NCBI RefSeq assembly: GCF_008364825.1
Contig: NZ_VTTO01000011.1
Span: 156,105 to 220,104 of the forward strand
Direction of reading: 5' to 3'
DNA: 64,000 nt
From: Azospirillum sp. B21
GTDB lineage: Bacteria; Pseudomonadota; Alphaproteobacteria; Azospirillales; Azospirillaceae
Part shown: piece after piece, positions 1 through 8,905 of the stretch
Numbering within the stretch: position 1 is the first letter of the stretch
How the letters are laid out: each line of letters starts with the position of its first letter
The notes under the pieces: model-generated
The model's input: only the letters and a program-made list of their open reading frames with translations
Told to the model about the DNA's origin: nothing
Databases searched by the model: none
Program-made: the position numbers and the translations under genes

Positions 1-804
1 TCCTTCGCCCTGCTGCCCAACCGCACAGCCCTGGAGAATGCCGCCTTCGGGCTTGAGGTCGCCGGTGTCCCGCGCGGACAGCGGCGCAGCGCGGCCATGG
101 CGGCGCTGGAACGGGTGGGGTTGGGCGCCTATGCCGACCGCTACCCGCAGGAGCTTTCGGGCGGCATGCAGCAGCGGGTCGGGCTTGCCCGCGCGCTTGC
201 CAAGAATCCGACGATCATGCTGATGGACGAGGCGTTTTCGGCGCTCGACCCGCTGATCCGCACCGACATGCAGGACGAGCTTCTTCGCCTCCAGCGCGAG
301 GATGCCCGCACCATTGTCTTCATCTCCCACGATGCGGAGGAGGCGATGCGGATCGCCGACCGCATCGCGGTGATGGAGGACGGGCGCATCGCCCAGATCG
401 GCACGCCCGCCGAGATCCTGCGCGCGCCGGCCGACGACTATGTCCGTGCCTTCTTCCGCGGCGTCGATTCCTCCCGCCTTCTGCGCGCCCGCGACCTCGC
501 CCGCCCACCGACGCCGGGAGACGCCGCGGGGGAGGGGGAGGGAACGCGTTTCCGCTACCGCACCGATGCCGCCGGCCATTTCCGCGGCGTGCTGGCCGGC
601 GACGGCACATCGGCGCTGTTCGGGCTGGAGCCGGTGGCGGCGGACACGCCGCTGCATTCGCTGCTTGGCCGGGTGGCCGTGGCGCCCTGCCCGCTGCCGG
701 TGGTGGAGGCGGATGGACGCTTCGTCGGCGTGATCTCCCGCGCGGCGCTGCTGGCTGCACTGGACCGGGGCGAGGGCGCCGGCCGCGAGGTGCGTCATGG
801 CTGA
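1..804 (+). CDS. choV: Choline/betaine-type ABC transporter ATPase, C-terminal part (gene starts before the window)
   Basis: The reading frame is open from base 1, so this is the 3' part of a gene; Walker A lies outside the window. Visible are the ABC signature LSGGMQQRVGLARAL, Walker B with D-loop (IMLMDEAFSALD) and the switch histidine in VFISHDAEEAM. A tail of about 110 residues follows, in the position where ProV/OpuAA ATPases carry CBS domains. It would energise import of a quaternary amine across the inner membrane. The stop overlaps the start of the permease gene by 8 bases, indicating translational coupling. The assignment to choline rather than glycine betaine or proline comes from the ChoX-like receptor encoded at 2625-3599. 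The family call is firm; the exact substrate is inferred. Confidence 0.9.
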   Translation, partial: SFALLPNRTALENAAFGLEVAGVPRGQRRSAAMAALERVGLGAYADRYPQELSGGMQQRVGLARALAKNPTIMLMDEAFSALDPLIRTDMQDELLRLQREDARTIVFISHDAEEAMRIADRIAVMEDGRIAQIGTPAEILRAPADDYVRAFFRGVDSSRLLRARDLARPPTPGDAAGEGEGTRFRYRTDAAGHFRGVLAGDGTSALFGLEPVAADTPLHSLLGRVAVAPCPLPVVEADGRFVGVISRAALLAALDRGEGAGREVRHG

Positions 805-1696
805 GGCGGCGATCCTCGACGTGGAGTGGTTGAGCGAGACCATCGGCGGCGGCATCGCCCGCGGCTCCGAATGGCTGGTGGAGACGATCCTCGACCATGG
901 CCAGCCGGCGCTGAACGCCATCGCCAGCGTGGTTGACGGGCTAGGCGGCGGGCTGGACGAACTGCTGCTTGGCGTGCCGCCCTGGCTGCTGGCGCTGGCG
1001 CTGGCCGCGATCGCCCTGTGGCGGGTGGGACGTGGCTTCGCCCTGTTCACGCTGCTGGCGTTCGGCGGCATCTTCGTGATGGGGTTGTGGGAGCCGACGG
1101 TCTCGACCCTCGGCCTCGTGCTCGCCTCCACCGCGCTCAGCCTGATCGGTGGCGTGCCGCTCGGCATCTGGATGGCGCGCAGCAAGATCGCCGACGGGCT
1201 GGGTAAGACCCTGCTCGACCTGATGCAGACGATGCCGGCCTTCGTCTATCTGATCCCGGCGGTGATGTTCTTCGGGCTGGGGCGAGTGCCGGGCATCATC
1301 GCGACGGTGGTGTTCGCCATGCCGCCGGCGGTGCGGCTGACCGCGCTCGGCATCCGGCAGGTGCCGGAGGAACTGGTGGAGGCCGGCCGCGCCTTCGGCT
1401 GCCGCGGCCACCAGCTGCTGTTCAAGGTGCAGTTGCCCAATGCCCTGCCGTCGATCATGGCCGGCGTCAACCAGACCATGATGATGGCGCTGTCGATGAT
1501 CGTCGTCGCCTCGATGATCGGCGCCGGCGGTCTGGGCAACGTGGTGCTCCAGGGCATCCAGCGCCTCGACATCGGACTCGGCGTGCAGAGCGGGCTCAGC
1601 GTGGTGCTGCTCGCCGTCGTGCTCGACCGCATAACCCAGAGTTTCGGCCGCCCGGCAGCAGCCGGATCCCGCAAGCGGGGCTGGTGGCGGCGGTGA
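797..1696 (+). CDS. choW: Choline/betaine ABC transporter permease
   Basis: Membrane-spanning subunit of a ProW/OpuAB/ChoW-type importer, 299 residues. It has an N-terminal amphipathic stretch, then several hydrophobic helices. The binding-protein-dependent permease EAA loop is seen as EAGRAFGCRGHQLLFKVQLP near residues 195-214. The ATG overlaps the upstream ATPase stop (ATGGCTGA), so the pair is co-translated. It would form the transmembrane channel with the ATPase and receive substrate from the periplasmic protein at 2625-3599. The length is normal for the family. The receptor gene is separated from this operon by betI on the opposite strand, which is a slightly unusual layout. Confidence 0.92.
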   Translation: MAEAAILDVEWLSETIGGGIARGSEWLVETILDHGQPALNAIASVVDGLGGGLDELLLGVPPWLLALALAAIALWRVGRGFALFTLLAFGGIFVMGLWEPTVSTLGLVLASTALSLIGGVPLGIWMARSKIADGLGKTLLDLMQTMPAFVYLIPAVMFFGLGRVPGIIATVVFAMPPAVRLTALGIRQVPEELVEAGRAFGCRGHQLLFKVQLPNALPSIMAGVNQTMMMALSMIVVASMIGAGGLGNVVLQGIQRLDIGLGVQSGLSVVLLAVVLDRITQSFGRPAAAGSRKRGWWRR

Positions 1697-1698
1697 GG

Positions 1699-2274
1699 TC
1701 AGGCGTTCAGTTCGGAATCGAGGTAGCCCAGCGCCACCGCCCGCGCGGCGCTGCCGTCGATGGCGCCGGTCAGGGCGAAACGCAGCCACAGCCCGTCGAT
1801 CATCGCCGCCAGCCCGACCGCCACCCGCTCCGCCCGTTCCGCCGGCAGCAGGGGACGCAGGGCGTGCAGCAGGTTGGAATGCAGGCGGCGGGCGTTGATC
1901 CGTTGCAGCCGCGACAGCGCCGGATTGTGCGGCGCCTGCGCCCAGAAGCCCAGCCAGGCGGCGACCACCCGCGGCTCGAACTGGCCGGGAGCAAAGTTGC
2001 AGTCGACGATCGCCTCCAGCCTTGCACGCGGAGAATCGGCGGCCGCCAGCCGCTGGGTCGCATCGTCGCGCAACTGTTGCAGCATGCTGCGCATGGTGGC
2101 GGCCAGCAGCTCGTCCTTGCCGCCGAAATAATGATGGATGATGCCGGGCGACACGCCGGCCCCACGGCTGATCGTCTGGACCGTGGTGTCGACCAGTCCA
2201 TGCTCGCCCATCGAGGTGATGGTCGCGTCGATCAACTGACGGCGGCGGATCGGTTCCATTCCGACTTTGGGCAT
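1699..2274 (-). CDS. betI: BetI, TetR-family choline-responsive repressor
   Basis: A 191-residue TetR-family regulator. The N-terminus MPKVGMEPIRRRQLIDATI is strikingly like E. coli BetI, which fixes the ATG at 2274; the upstream extension of the frame is not needed. The helix-turn-helix lies around residues 25-50 (TISRGAGVSPGIIHHYF), and the C-terminal motif AAMIDGLWLR is typical of BetI. Known BetI proteins repress choline uptake and glycine betaine synthesis genes and are released by choline. It is convergent with choW, with 2 bases between stops, and divergent from choX. The 350-base region between betI and choX is the natural place for its operator, although I could not identify a specific site. 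betAB are not in the window. Confidence 0.93.
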   Translation of the reverse strand: MPKVGMEPIRRRQLIDATITSMGEHGLVDTTVQTISRGAGVSPGIIHHYFGGKDELLAATMRSMLQQLRDDATQRLAAADSPRARLEAIVDCNFAPGQFEPRVVAAWLGFWAQAPHNPALSRLQRINARRLHSNLLHALRPLLPAERAERVAVGLAAMIDGLWLRFALTGAIDGSAARAVALGYLDSELNA

Positions 2275-2624
2275 GGGGCGAGCGGTCTCCTGTCCATCTC
2301 CGCCACGGCCGGCCACAACCGGAACCTTGGCTTGCGTCGCAACAAATGCGCCATTTTCGCCGCTTCGTCGATGACGAAAACGGCAGATCAGAGCAATGGA
2401 TTTGGCCGTCGGGCGAAGAATGAAAGCCCCTCTCCCCTTGCGGGAGAGGGGTTTGGGGTGAGGGGTGCGGTCCAGCTTGAAGAGCTGGGGAGCAAGTTTC
2501 CTGCCGGCCTTCGCCGGAGCCACCCTCACCCCAACCCCTCTCCCATCGAGGGAGAGGGGCTTTGATCCGCAGCCCGAAAAGCAGACCGGACGAACCGGAA
2601 CCACAAGAAAGAGGAGTTGAGGAC
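2275..2624. other. betI-choX divergent intergenic region
   Basis: About 350 bases without a gene between two divergent starts. It should hold the promoters for betI and choX. The right half is occupied by a large inverted pair of CCCTCTCC repeats (2423-2563), leaving about 60 bases before the choX start. That part contains a purine-rich Shine-Dalgarno (GAAAGAGGAG). I do not see an unambiguous BetI palindrome by eye. Confidence 0.6.
2423..2563. repeat. Inverted pair of CCCTCTCC hairpin repeats
   Basis: Two copies of a palindromic unit face each other. The left copy has stem GCCCCTCTCCC/GGGAGAGGGG followed by TTTGGGGTGAGGG. The right copy starts CCCTCACCCCAACCCC, continues with CTCTCCC/GGGAGAG, and ends GGGGCTTT. 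The whole block is therefore one imperfect inverted repeat with a spacer of about 60 bases. The same unit recurs in gaps near 39771, 45990, 49811, 58288 and 61075, as expected of a REP-like interspersed element. Confidence 0.8.
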
Positions 2625-3599
2625 ATGAGCGGATGGATGGCTGCGGCCAAGGGGATCGCGGGCGTCGGTGTCGCGGCGGTGGTGGCGCTGGGTGCCGGCG
2701 GGGCGCTGGCCGCCGACCCGGCATCCTGCAAGGCGGTCCGCTTCGGCGACGTGGGCTGGACCGACATCGCGGCGACGACCGCGCTCGCCTCCGTCACGCT
2801 GGACGCGCTGGGTTACAAGCCGACCACCACCATGTCGTCGGTGCCGCTGGTCTATACCGGGCTGAAGACCAAGTCGCTCGACGTCTTCCTCGGCAACTGG
2901 ATGCCGACGATGGAGCCCTTCCTGAAGCCGGTGCTGGAAGACGGCTCCGTCGAGGTGACGCGCGTCAACCTGGAAGGCGCCAAATACACGCTGGCTGTCC
3001 CGAAATACGCCGCCGAGGCCGGGCTGAAGACCTTCGCCGACATCGCGAAGTTCAAGGACAAGCTGGGCGGCAAGATTTACGGCATCGAGGCCGGCAACGA
3101 CGGCAACCTGATCATCGACAAGATGCTGAAGGCCGACGCCTTCGGCCTGAAGGACTTCAAACTGGTGGAATCCAGCGAGGCCGGCATGCTGGCCGAGGTG
3201 AAGCGGGCCGCCCGCAACAAGGGCTGGGTCGTGTTCCTGGGCTGGGAGCCGCATCCCATGAACAAGAGCTTCGAACTGGCCTATCTGGAGGGCGGTGACG
3301 ACTGGTTCGGCCCCAACCTGGGCGGCGCCACCGTCGCCACCAATGTTCGCAAGGGCTACGCCGCCGAATGCCCGAATGTCGGCAAGCTGCTGTCCAACCT
3401 GTCCTTCACCCTGGACATGGAGAACGCGGTGATGGACGACATCATGAACGGCAACAAGAAGCCGGACGCCGCCGCCAAGGCCTGGCTGAAGAAGAACCCC
3501 GACGTGCTGAAGGGCTGGCTGGACGGCGTCACCACCATCGACGGCAAGGACGGTCTGGCGGCCGTGCAGGCCAAGTTGGGCGTGGCCGTGAAGTCGTGA
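2625..3599 (+). CDS. choX: Periplasmic choline-binding protein of the ABC transporter
   Basis: Substrate receptor of the OpuAC family, 324 residues. The ATG at 2625 is chosen because a Shine-Dalgarno (GAAAGAGGAG) precedes it and a signal peptide follows, cleaved near ALA-ADP at about residue 30. The mature protein resembles Sinorhizobium ChoX along its length. Blocks such as RFGDVGWTDIAATTA, DVFLGNWMPTMEP, GIEAGNDGN, LVESSEAGMLAEV and GWEPHPMN are the conserved ligand-pocket segments, including the aromatic residues that box the trimethylammonium group. It would deliver choline (possibly also acetylcholine or betaine) to the choVW products. The gene is separate from choVW and divergent from betI, consistent with choline induction through BetI. 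Confidence 0.93.
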   Translation: MSGWMAAAKGIAGVGVAAVVALGAGGALAADPASCKAVRFGDVGWTDIAATTALASVTLDALGYKPTTTMSSVPLVYTGLKTKSLDVFLGNWMPTMEPFLKPVLEDGSVEVTRVNLEGAKYTLAVPKYAAEAGLKTFADIAKFKDKLGGKIYGIEAGNDGNLIIDKMLKADAFGLKDFKLVESSEAGMLAEVKRAARNKGWVVFLGWEPHPMNKSFELAYLEGGDDWFGPNLGGATVATNVRKGYAAECPNVGKLLSNLSFTLDMENAVMDDIMNGNKKPDAAAKAWLKKNPDVLKGWLDGVTTIDGKDGLAAVQAKLGVAVKS

Positions 3600-3718
3600 C
3601 CTGACGGGGGGCTCCGGACGGGAGTCGCGCCGGCCCCAGGCGGCAACCCGGCCATTGCCTGCTGATGGCCGGGTCGCCATATCGGATGGCGTTCCTTCGT
3701 GCCCGCCCCGGAGCCCCC

Positions 3719-5386
3719 ATGTTTTTCGGCCCGCTTCCCCTGTCCGACGCAGAGGGCGCCATCCTCGCCCATTCGCTCCGCTTGGGGGCGCTGGTTTTCA
3801 AGAAGGGCCGGCGGCTCTCGGCCGGGGATGTGGCTGCCCTGCGCGACGCGGGCGTCGGTGAGGTGATCGCCGCCAAGCTGTCGGATGCTGACATCGGTGA
3901 GGACGCCGCCGCCACCCGCATCGCCGCCGCGGTGGCGGGCGGCGCCGTGCAGGTCGCCGCCGCCTTCACCGGCCGCGTCAACCTGTTCGCCGAGGCGCGC
4001 GGCCTGCTCCGCCTCGACCCGGCGTGCCTCGATGCGATCAATGCGATCAACGAGAGCGTCACCATCGCCACCCTGCCGGATTTCGCCCCGGTCGAACCAG
4101 GCCAGATGCTGGCGACCGTCAAGATCATCCCCTTCGCCGCCCCCGCCGCCGCGGTGGAACAGGCCGAGCGTCTGGCCGCCGCCGGAGCGCCGCCGCTGGC
4201 CGTTCTCCCCTATCGCCCGCTGTCGGTGGCGCTGATCCAAACCCGGCTGCCGGGGGTGAAGGACAGCGTCCTCGACAAGACGGTGGCGGTGACGCGGGAA
4301 CGGGTGGAGGCTCTCGGCGGCACGCTGATCCATGAAGCGCGCTGCGCCCATGACGAGGGCGCGCTGGCCGACCTGATCGCCGCGATGCCGTCCGCTGACC
4401 TGTTGCTGATCGCCGGTGCCTCCGCCATCACCGACCGGCGCGACGTGCTGCCCGCGGCCATCGAGCGGGCGGGGGGCGTGGTGGAGCATTTCGGCATGCC
4501 GGTGGACCCCGGCAACCTGCTGCTGCTGGCCCGGCGCGGCGACAAGCCGGTGCTGGGCCTGCCGGGCTGCGCGCGCTCGCCCAAGCTGAACGGTTTCGAT
4601 TGGGTGCTGCAGCGCATCGCTGCGGGCGTGCCGCCGGGCAGGGCGGAGGTGATGCGGATGGGTGTCGGCGGGCTGCTGGCGGAGATTCCGACGCGCCCTC
4701 TGCCGCGGGCCAGCGTGGCCACGGAGACGCCGCGGGCGCCGCGCGTCACCGCGCTTGTGCTGGCGGCCGGACGCTCCAGCCGGATGGGGCCGACCAACAA
4801 GCTGCTGGCGGAGGTGAACGGCGCGCCGCTGGTCGCCCGCGCGGTCGATGCGGCCCTGGCCTCCCAAGCCGCCAACGTCATCGTCGTCACCGGCCACCAG
4901 GGGGAAAGCGTGGCGCAGGCGCTGGCCGACCGTCCGGTGACCTTCGTCCACAACCCCGCCTTTGCCGAGGGGCTGAGCAGTTCGTTGCGCGCCGGGCTGG
5001 CGGCGGTTCCCAGCGAATCGGATGCGGTGGTGGTCTGCCTGGGCGACATGCCGCGGGTGGCGTCCGCCGTGATCGACCGGCTGATCGCTGCCTACAGTCC
5101 GTTGGAAGGCCGCGCCATCTGCGTGCCGACGACCCATGGCAAGCAGGGCAACCCCGTTCTGTGGGACCGCGCCTTCTTCACCGAAATGGCGGCGCTGACC
5201 GGCGATGCCGGGGCGAAGCGCCTGATCGGCCAGCATGCCGACCGGCTGTGCGAGGTGCCGGTGGAGGATGCCGGCATTCTCTACGACGTCGACACCCCCG
5301 ACCTGCTGGCCCGCTTCACCGAGACTGCCGGCAGCGGTGTAATCAGCGCGCCAGATCCAGCCAACGCCGGGTCATCGCGCGGGTGA
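3719..5386 (+). CDS. Molybdopterin-binding domain/NTP-transferase (MobA/MocA-like) fusion, probable molybdenum cofactor cytidylyltransferase
   Basis: A 555-residue two-part protein. Residues 1 to about 335 resemble a MoeA/MogA-type molybdopterin-binding region (MFFGPLPLSDAEGAIL start, later GVVEHFGMPVDPGNLLLLA). From about residue 342 a MobA-like nucleotidyltransferase begins with VLAAGRSSRMG, then NKLLAEVNG and CLGDMPRV. The ATG at 3719 is preferred because the family typically starts M-FGP-PL; an ATG 18 codons upstream is possible. MocA-type enzymes attach CMP to molybdopterin for xanthine-oxidase-family enzymes. That fits the coxSLM genes at 22759-26543, whose family uses the cytosine dinucleotide cofactor. 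Its 3' end overlaps the convergent gene at 5343 by 44 bases. Confidence 0.85.
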   Translation: MFFGPLPLSDAEGAILAHSLRLGALVFKKGRRLSAGDVAALRDAGVGEVIAAKLSDADIGEDAAATRIAAAVAGGAVQVAAAFTGRVNLFAEARGLLRLDPACLDAINAINESVTIATLPDFAPVEPGQMLATVKIIPFAAPAAAVEQAERLAAAGAPPLAVLPYRPLSVALIQTRLPGVKDSVLDKTVAVTRERVEALGGTLIHEARCAHDEGALADLIAAMPSADLLLIAGASAITDRRDVLPAAIERAGGVVEHFGMPVDPGNLLLLARRGDKPVLGLPGCARSPKLNGFDWVLQRIAAGVPPGRAEVMRMGVGGLLAEIPTRPLPRASVATETPRAPRVTALVLAAGRSSRMGPTNKLLAEVNGAPLVARAVDAALASQAANVIVVTGHQGESVAQALADRPVTFVHNPAFAEGLSSSLRAGLAAVPSESDAVVVCLGDMPRVASAVIDRLIAAYSPLEGRAICVPTTHGKQGNPVLWDRAFFTEMAALTGDAGAKRLIGQHADRLCEVPVEDAGILYDVDTPDLLARFTETAGSGVISAPDPANAGSSRG

Positions 5387-6041
5387 ACTGCTCCGCCACC
5401 GGCAGGTGGGTGGCGATTGCGTCCTCCAACCCATGCAGCATTCCGGCATTGCTCTCCCGCGCCTCGTCCCGGATGCGGGAGGCCCAGCCGCGCAGAATCT
5501 CGGCGGTCGCTTCCGGATGGAACTGAAAGGCATAGGTGGCGCGACCGAGCCGGAAGGCTTGCCGGTCACAGGCCTCGCTGAAGGCCAGCGGCACAGCGCC
5601 CTCGGGAAACTCGAAGGTGTCGTAATGCCATTGGGCGAGGTTCAGCTCCGGACCGAAGCCGCTCAGCAGCGGATCGTCCTGCGCGCCGTCGGTCAAGCTG
5701 ACGCGGTGGATGCCCAGTTCCGGCGTGGTATGGCGGTAGACCTTGGCGCCATAGGCGCGGGCGGCGAGCTGCGCGCCCAGGCAGATGCCCATCACCGGCC
5801 GGTCGGCGTCGGTGAACTCGCGGATCACGTCCATCACCCTGCCGAAATGCGGGCCCTTCTCGTCGTCCCAGGCGTCCTGCGGACCGCCCAGCACCACGAG
5901 GCCGGCATAGCCGTCCTTCTCGGGAATCGCCTCCCCCTCGTTGGCGGCGATGGTGTGGAGGGTGGCGCCGTTGTCGGTCAGCGCGTCGCCCACCAGACCG
6001 ATGGGAGCGGTGCGGCTGTTCTGAACGACCAGGATGCGCAT
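5343..6041 (-). CDS. Class I glutamine amidotransferase-like protein (GMP synthase GATase family)
   Basis: A 232-residue stand-alone class I glutamine amidotransferase domain. The catalytic triad is visible: nucleophile Cys in VMGICLGAQLAARA, and His and Glu in YAFQFHPEAT. The VVLGGPQDAWDD segment forms the oxyanion-side loop. Such free-standing proteins are often annotated as GMP synthase-like. They may hydrolyse gamma-glutamyl bonds or provide ammonia to a partner, but no synthetase partner is adjacent. It starts at an ATG at 6041 and is convergent with, and overlapping, the molybdopterin/NTP-transferase gene. The substrate is unknown. Confidence 0.88.
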   Translation of the reverse strand: MRILVVQNSRTAPIGLVGDALTDNGATLHTIAANEGEAIPEKDGYAGLVVLGGPQDAWDDEKGPHFGRVMDVIREFTDADRPVMGICLGAQLAARAYGAKVYRHTTPELGIHRVSLTDGAQDDPLLSGFGPELNLAQWHYDTFEFPEGAVPLAFSEACDRQAFRLGRATYAFQFHPEATAEILRGWASRIRDEARESNAGMLHGLEDAIATHLPVAEQFTRAMTRRWLDLAR

Positions 6042-6220
6042 GGGTCTGCTCGGCTCGCGTCGTTGGCACGGGTGTCATCAAGTTGTGAGACCGTCGCGGG
6101 CGGAGTTCAAGCCGCAGGCGCTCCGGATCGCATGGCTTGGACCGCAAAGCCGCTATGCGCGGCGCCGGGCGGCTGGTCTAGAGTGCGCCGAGCAACGTCT
6201 TCTTGCCGGAGGTCTGCCCC

Positions 6221-7735
6221 ATGCCATTCCGCCCCCGCATTCTCGCCGCTCCGCTGATCGCCGCCATCCTCGGCATGTCCATGCCGGCCTGGGCGCAGAA
6301 CGGCTCGTTGACCTTCCTGCACATCAACGACGTGTACGAGATCGAACCGGTGAAGGGGCAGGGCGGGTTCGGGCCGCTGATGACCCTATTGAAGCGCGAA
6401 CGCGCCTCGGCTCCCGATGCCTTCACCACCGTGGGCGGGGATTTCCTGTCGCCGTCGCTGCTGTCGGGGACGACGCAAGGCGAACAGATGATCACGCTGT
6501 TCAATGCCATCGGCGTCGATGCGGTGACCTTCGGAAACCATGAATTCGACTTCGGCGTCGACGCGCTGAAGCGGCGGATGGCCGAATCGAAGTTCCCTTG
6601 GATCGGCACCAATGTGCGTTCCACCGACGGCTCCGCCTTCGCGACCACGGTGCCGAGTTGGACCAGGACCGTCGACGGTATCACCGTCGGCTTCATCGGC
6701 CTGATCACCCCCGACACCGCCCGCCTGTCGAGCGCCGGCCCCGGCCTCAGCTTCCCGCCGGTTCTGGAGACCGCCGCGGCGGCAGTGACGGAGTTGCGCG
6801 CCAAGGGGGCGGCTGTCGTGGTCGCGCTGACCCACCTGACCATCGAGGAGGACCGGCAGCTGGCCGCCAAGGTCAAGGGCATCGACCTGATCCTGGGCGG
6901 CCATGACCATGACCCGATCAGCTTCTATGAGGGCTCCACCCTGATCCTGAAGGCCGGACAGGACGCCCGGTATCTCGGCGTCGTCAAGCTGGCGGTGGAA
7001 ACCAAGGACGCCGGCAAGGGGCCGGCGACCACCACCCTGCCCACCGAATGGCGGTTCGTCACCACCGCCGGCGTCGCCCCGGACCCGGAGGTGGAGGCGG
7101 TGGTCGAGGGCTACACCAGGCGGCTGGACAGCGACCTTGCCGCAGTGATCGGCACCACCGCGACCGAGCTGGACAGCCGAAAGGACGTGGTGCGCAGCCG
7201 CGAGTCCAGCATGGGCAACCTGATCGCCGACGCCCTGCGCGAGACGTTGAAGGCCGATGTCGCGATCACCAACGGCGGCGGCATCCGCGCCGATGCGCTG
7301 CACCCCGCCGGTTATCGCCTGACCCGCCGCGACATCTTCGCCGAATTGCCATTCGGCAATGTCGGGGTGCTGGTCGAGATGTCCGGGCAGGACCTGATCT
7401 CCACCCTGGAGCACGGCGTCGGCAAGGTGGAGGAGAAGGCCGGCCGCTTCCCGCAGGTGTCGGGCCTTACCATGACCTATGACCCCAAGGCCCCGGCCGG
7501 CCGCCGGGTCACGTCCGTAACCGTGGGCGGCAAGCCGATCGACCCGCAGGCGACCTATCGCGTCGCGACCAACGATTACATGCTGAAGGGCGGTGACGGC
7601 TATGCCGCCTTTCCACGGTCCAAAGTGATCGTCGATGCATCGGGGGCGGTGTTGCTGGCGACCATCGTGATGAACCATGTGGAATCCAAGAAAACGGTCA
7701 CGTCCGCGGTGGAAGGGCGGATCGTGGCAAAATAA
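6221..7735 (+). CDS. Periplasmic 5'-nucleotidase/UshA-family metallophosphoesterase
   Basis: A 504-residue secreted enzyme. The ATG at 6221 follows a good Shine-Dalgarno (CCGGAGGT) and begins a signal peptide cleaved after MPAWA-Q near residue 27. The N-terminal metallophosphatase domain shows LHINDVYEIEP, a GGDFL block, GNHEFDFG and GGHDHDP, the residues that hold two metal ions. The C-terminal 5'-nucleotidase domain shows the NGGGIRAD loop and NDYMLKGGDGY, which bind the nucleoside. It should hydrolyse periplasmic nucleotides or related phosphoesters to salvage phosphate and nucleoside. It stands alone; the next genes downstream are unrelated by sequence. Confidence 0.92.
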   Translation: MPFRPRILAAPLIAAILGMSMPAWAQNGSLTFLHINDVYEIEPVKGQGGFGPLMTLLKRERASAPDAFTTVGGDFLSPSLLSGTTQGEQMITLFNAIGVDAVTFGNHEFDFGVDALKRRMAESKFPWIGTNVRSTDGSAFATTVPSWTRTVDGITVGFIGLITPDTARLSSAGPGLSFPPVLETAAAAVTELRAKGAAVVVALTHLTIEEDRQLAAKVKGIDLILGGHDHDPISFYEGSTLILKAGQDARYLGVVKLAVETKDAGKGPATTTLPTEWRFVTTAGVAPDPEVEAVVEGYTRRLDSDLAAVIGTTATELDSRKDVVRSRESSMGNLIADALRETLKADVAITNGGGIRADALHPAGYRLTRRDIFAELPFGNVGVLVEMSGQDLISTLEHGVGKVEEKAGRFPQVSGLTMTYDPKAPAGRRVTSVTVGGKPIDPQATYRVATNDYMLKGGDGYAAFPRSKVIVDASGAVLLATIVMNHVESKKTVTSAVEGRIVAK

Positions 7736-7844
7736 CGCAGCAGCCGGGACATTATCGGGCCGCGACACGACACTCCGTTGCGCGGGTGCGGCATTTCCCT
7801 TTAGGGTAGCCCGTCCGCCCTATTTCCGCGCCGGAAGCCGCCGC

Positions 7845-8900
7845 ATGTCCGATACCCTGCCCAGCCGTTCCAACGATTTCGCCCAGACCTTCAACACCGC
7901 CCATGGCGAGGCCGGTTTGGGGCGGGTGTCGATCGCCCATATCCTGCAGCGCATCCAGGCGGACCCGAACTTCCTGTTCAGCGAGGAGTTCCGGCAGGGC
8001 GGCGGCCAGTGCCCGTTCCATGCCGGCAAGGCCGAGGGCGCGCCAAAGGACGTTGCAGAGGGCTCGGCGCCGATCCCGCAGGACGATGCCGACAAGGTGG
8101 CGGTCAACAGCCTGCTGGCCCTGCTGTTCAACCGGCTGCGCGACCACATCGCGGAAACGCTGCCCTTCGATGCGGAAGGGCGGCCGATGCTGCCGATTCC
8201 GCCGCGCTCGCCGCACGGGCTGGACCCGGCCGACCGCGCTGCCATGGCTGCGGCGGCGCCGGACGTCTTCTGCTCCGTCCTGCGTGACGCGACCTGCCAC
8301 CTGCTGGACGGGCTGATCACCGGCTGGGCGGTCGGTCTGGTGCAGGAGGAGGAGTATTTCCGCTCCCAGGGGTCCGGTGCCATCTCGCTGGAGGCGGCGG
8401 CGACCTTCGTCCTGCGCAGCGTGCTGGAGCATTCGCCGCTCTACCAGCGCGCCGGCTACGACATGCTGTCGATCACCAAGACTGGAAGCCATACCGCCAT
8501 CCACATCTGCTGGGCGCTGGTGGAGGCGGCTCCGCTGCTGGTGCCCGGCCGCGACGCCGCCTTCTACGACGACCTCGTCCGCCGCAGCCTGAAGCAGATC
8601 GTACCGCTGTCGATGGCCAGCCTCGGCATGCTGGTCCATTACATGGAGGAAAGCGGGATCGAGCCGGCCGACGGGCTGGCGGTGCACCGGCTGCCCAAGG
8701 ACCAGACCGCCTTCGTGCTGGATGGCAACGGGCTGATCCGGCTGAACGCCGATCCCATCGTCACCTTCGCCAAGCCGGGCGAACGCTACTACACCGGCTG
8801 TCCGGCTTTCTACACCACGAACCTGATCAAGCTGTATCTGGACATCGTGGCCGGGCTGGCCCTGGAATATTCCGTCTACGACCGCCTGCAGGAGGGCTGA
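7845..8900 (+). CDS. Unrecognised protein, first of two tandem paralogues
   Basis: A 351-residue protein I do not recognise. The start is set at the ATG at 7845, because similarity to the next gene begins there (SNDFAQTFNTAHGEAG versus TNDFALIYASAHEEAG). Conserved between the two are a CPxH motif (C56, H59), a central block GYDMLSITKTGSHTA with H-CW-LVEAAPLL after it, RRSLKQ-PL-M-SLGML, and a C-terminal Y-TGCPAFY near C319. It has no signal peptide and no clear membrane helix, so it is probably cytoplasmic. The conserved cysteines and histidines could bind a metal, haem or Fe-S group, but that is a guess. The second copy follows after only 5 bases, so the two are cotranscribed. Compared with it, this copy has an insertion rich in Ala/Pro after the CPxH motif. 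Confidence 0.85.
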   Translation: MSDTLPSRSNDFAQTFNTAHGEAGLGRVSIAHILQRIQADPNFLFSEEFRQGGGQCPFHAGKAEGAPKDVAEGSAPIPQDDADKVAVNSLLALLFNRLRDHIAETLPFDAEGRPMLPIPPRSPHGLDPADRAAMAAAAPDVFCSVLRDATCHLLDGLITGWAVGLVQEEEYFRSQGSGAISLEAAATFVLRSVLEHSPLYQRAGYDMLSITKTGSHTAIHICWALVEAAPLLVPGRDAAFYDDLVRRSLKQIVPLSMASLGMLVHYMEESGIEPADGLAVHRLPKDQTAFVLDGNGLIRLNADPIVTFAKPGERYYTGCPAFYTTNLIKLYLDIVAGLALEYSVYDRLQEG

Positions 8901-8905
8901 GCCCG

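Noticed and set aside
941..2797. A 618-codon leftward open frame crossing choW, betI and the choX start
   Set aside because: It runs over clear genes on both strands, is Arg/Gly/Ala-rich low-complexity and has no family pattern. Long empty frames of this kind are expected at this GC content.
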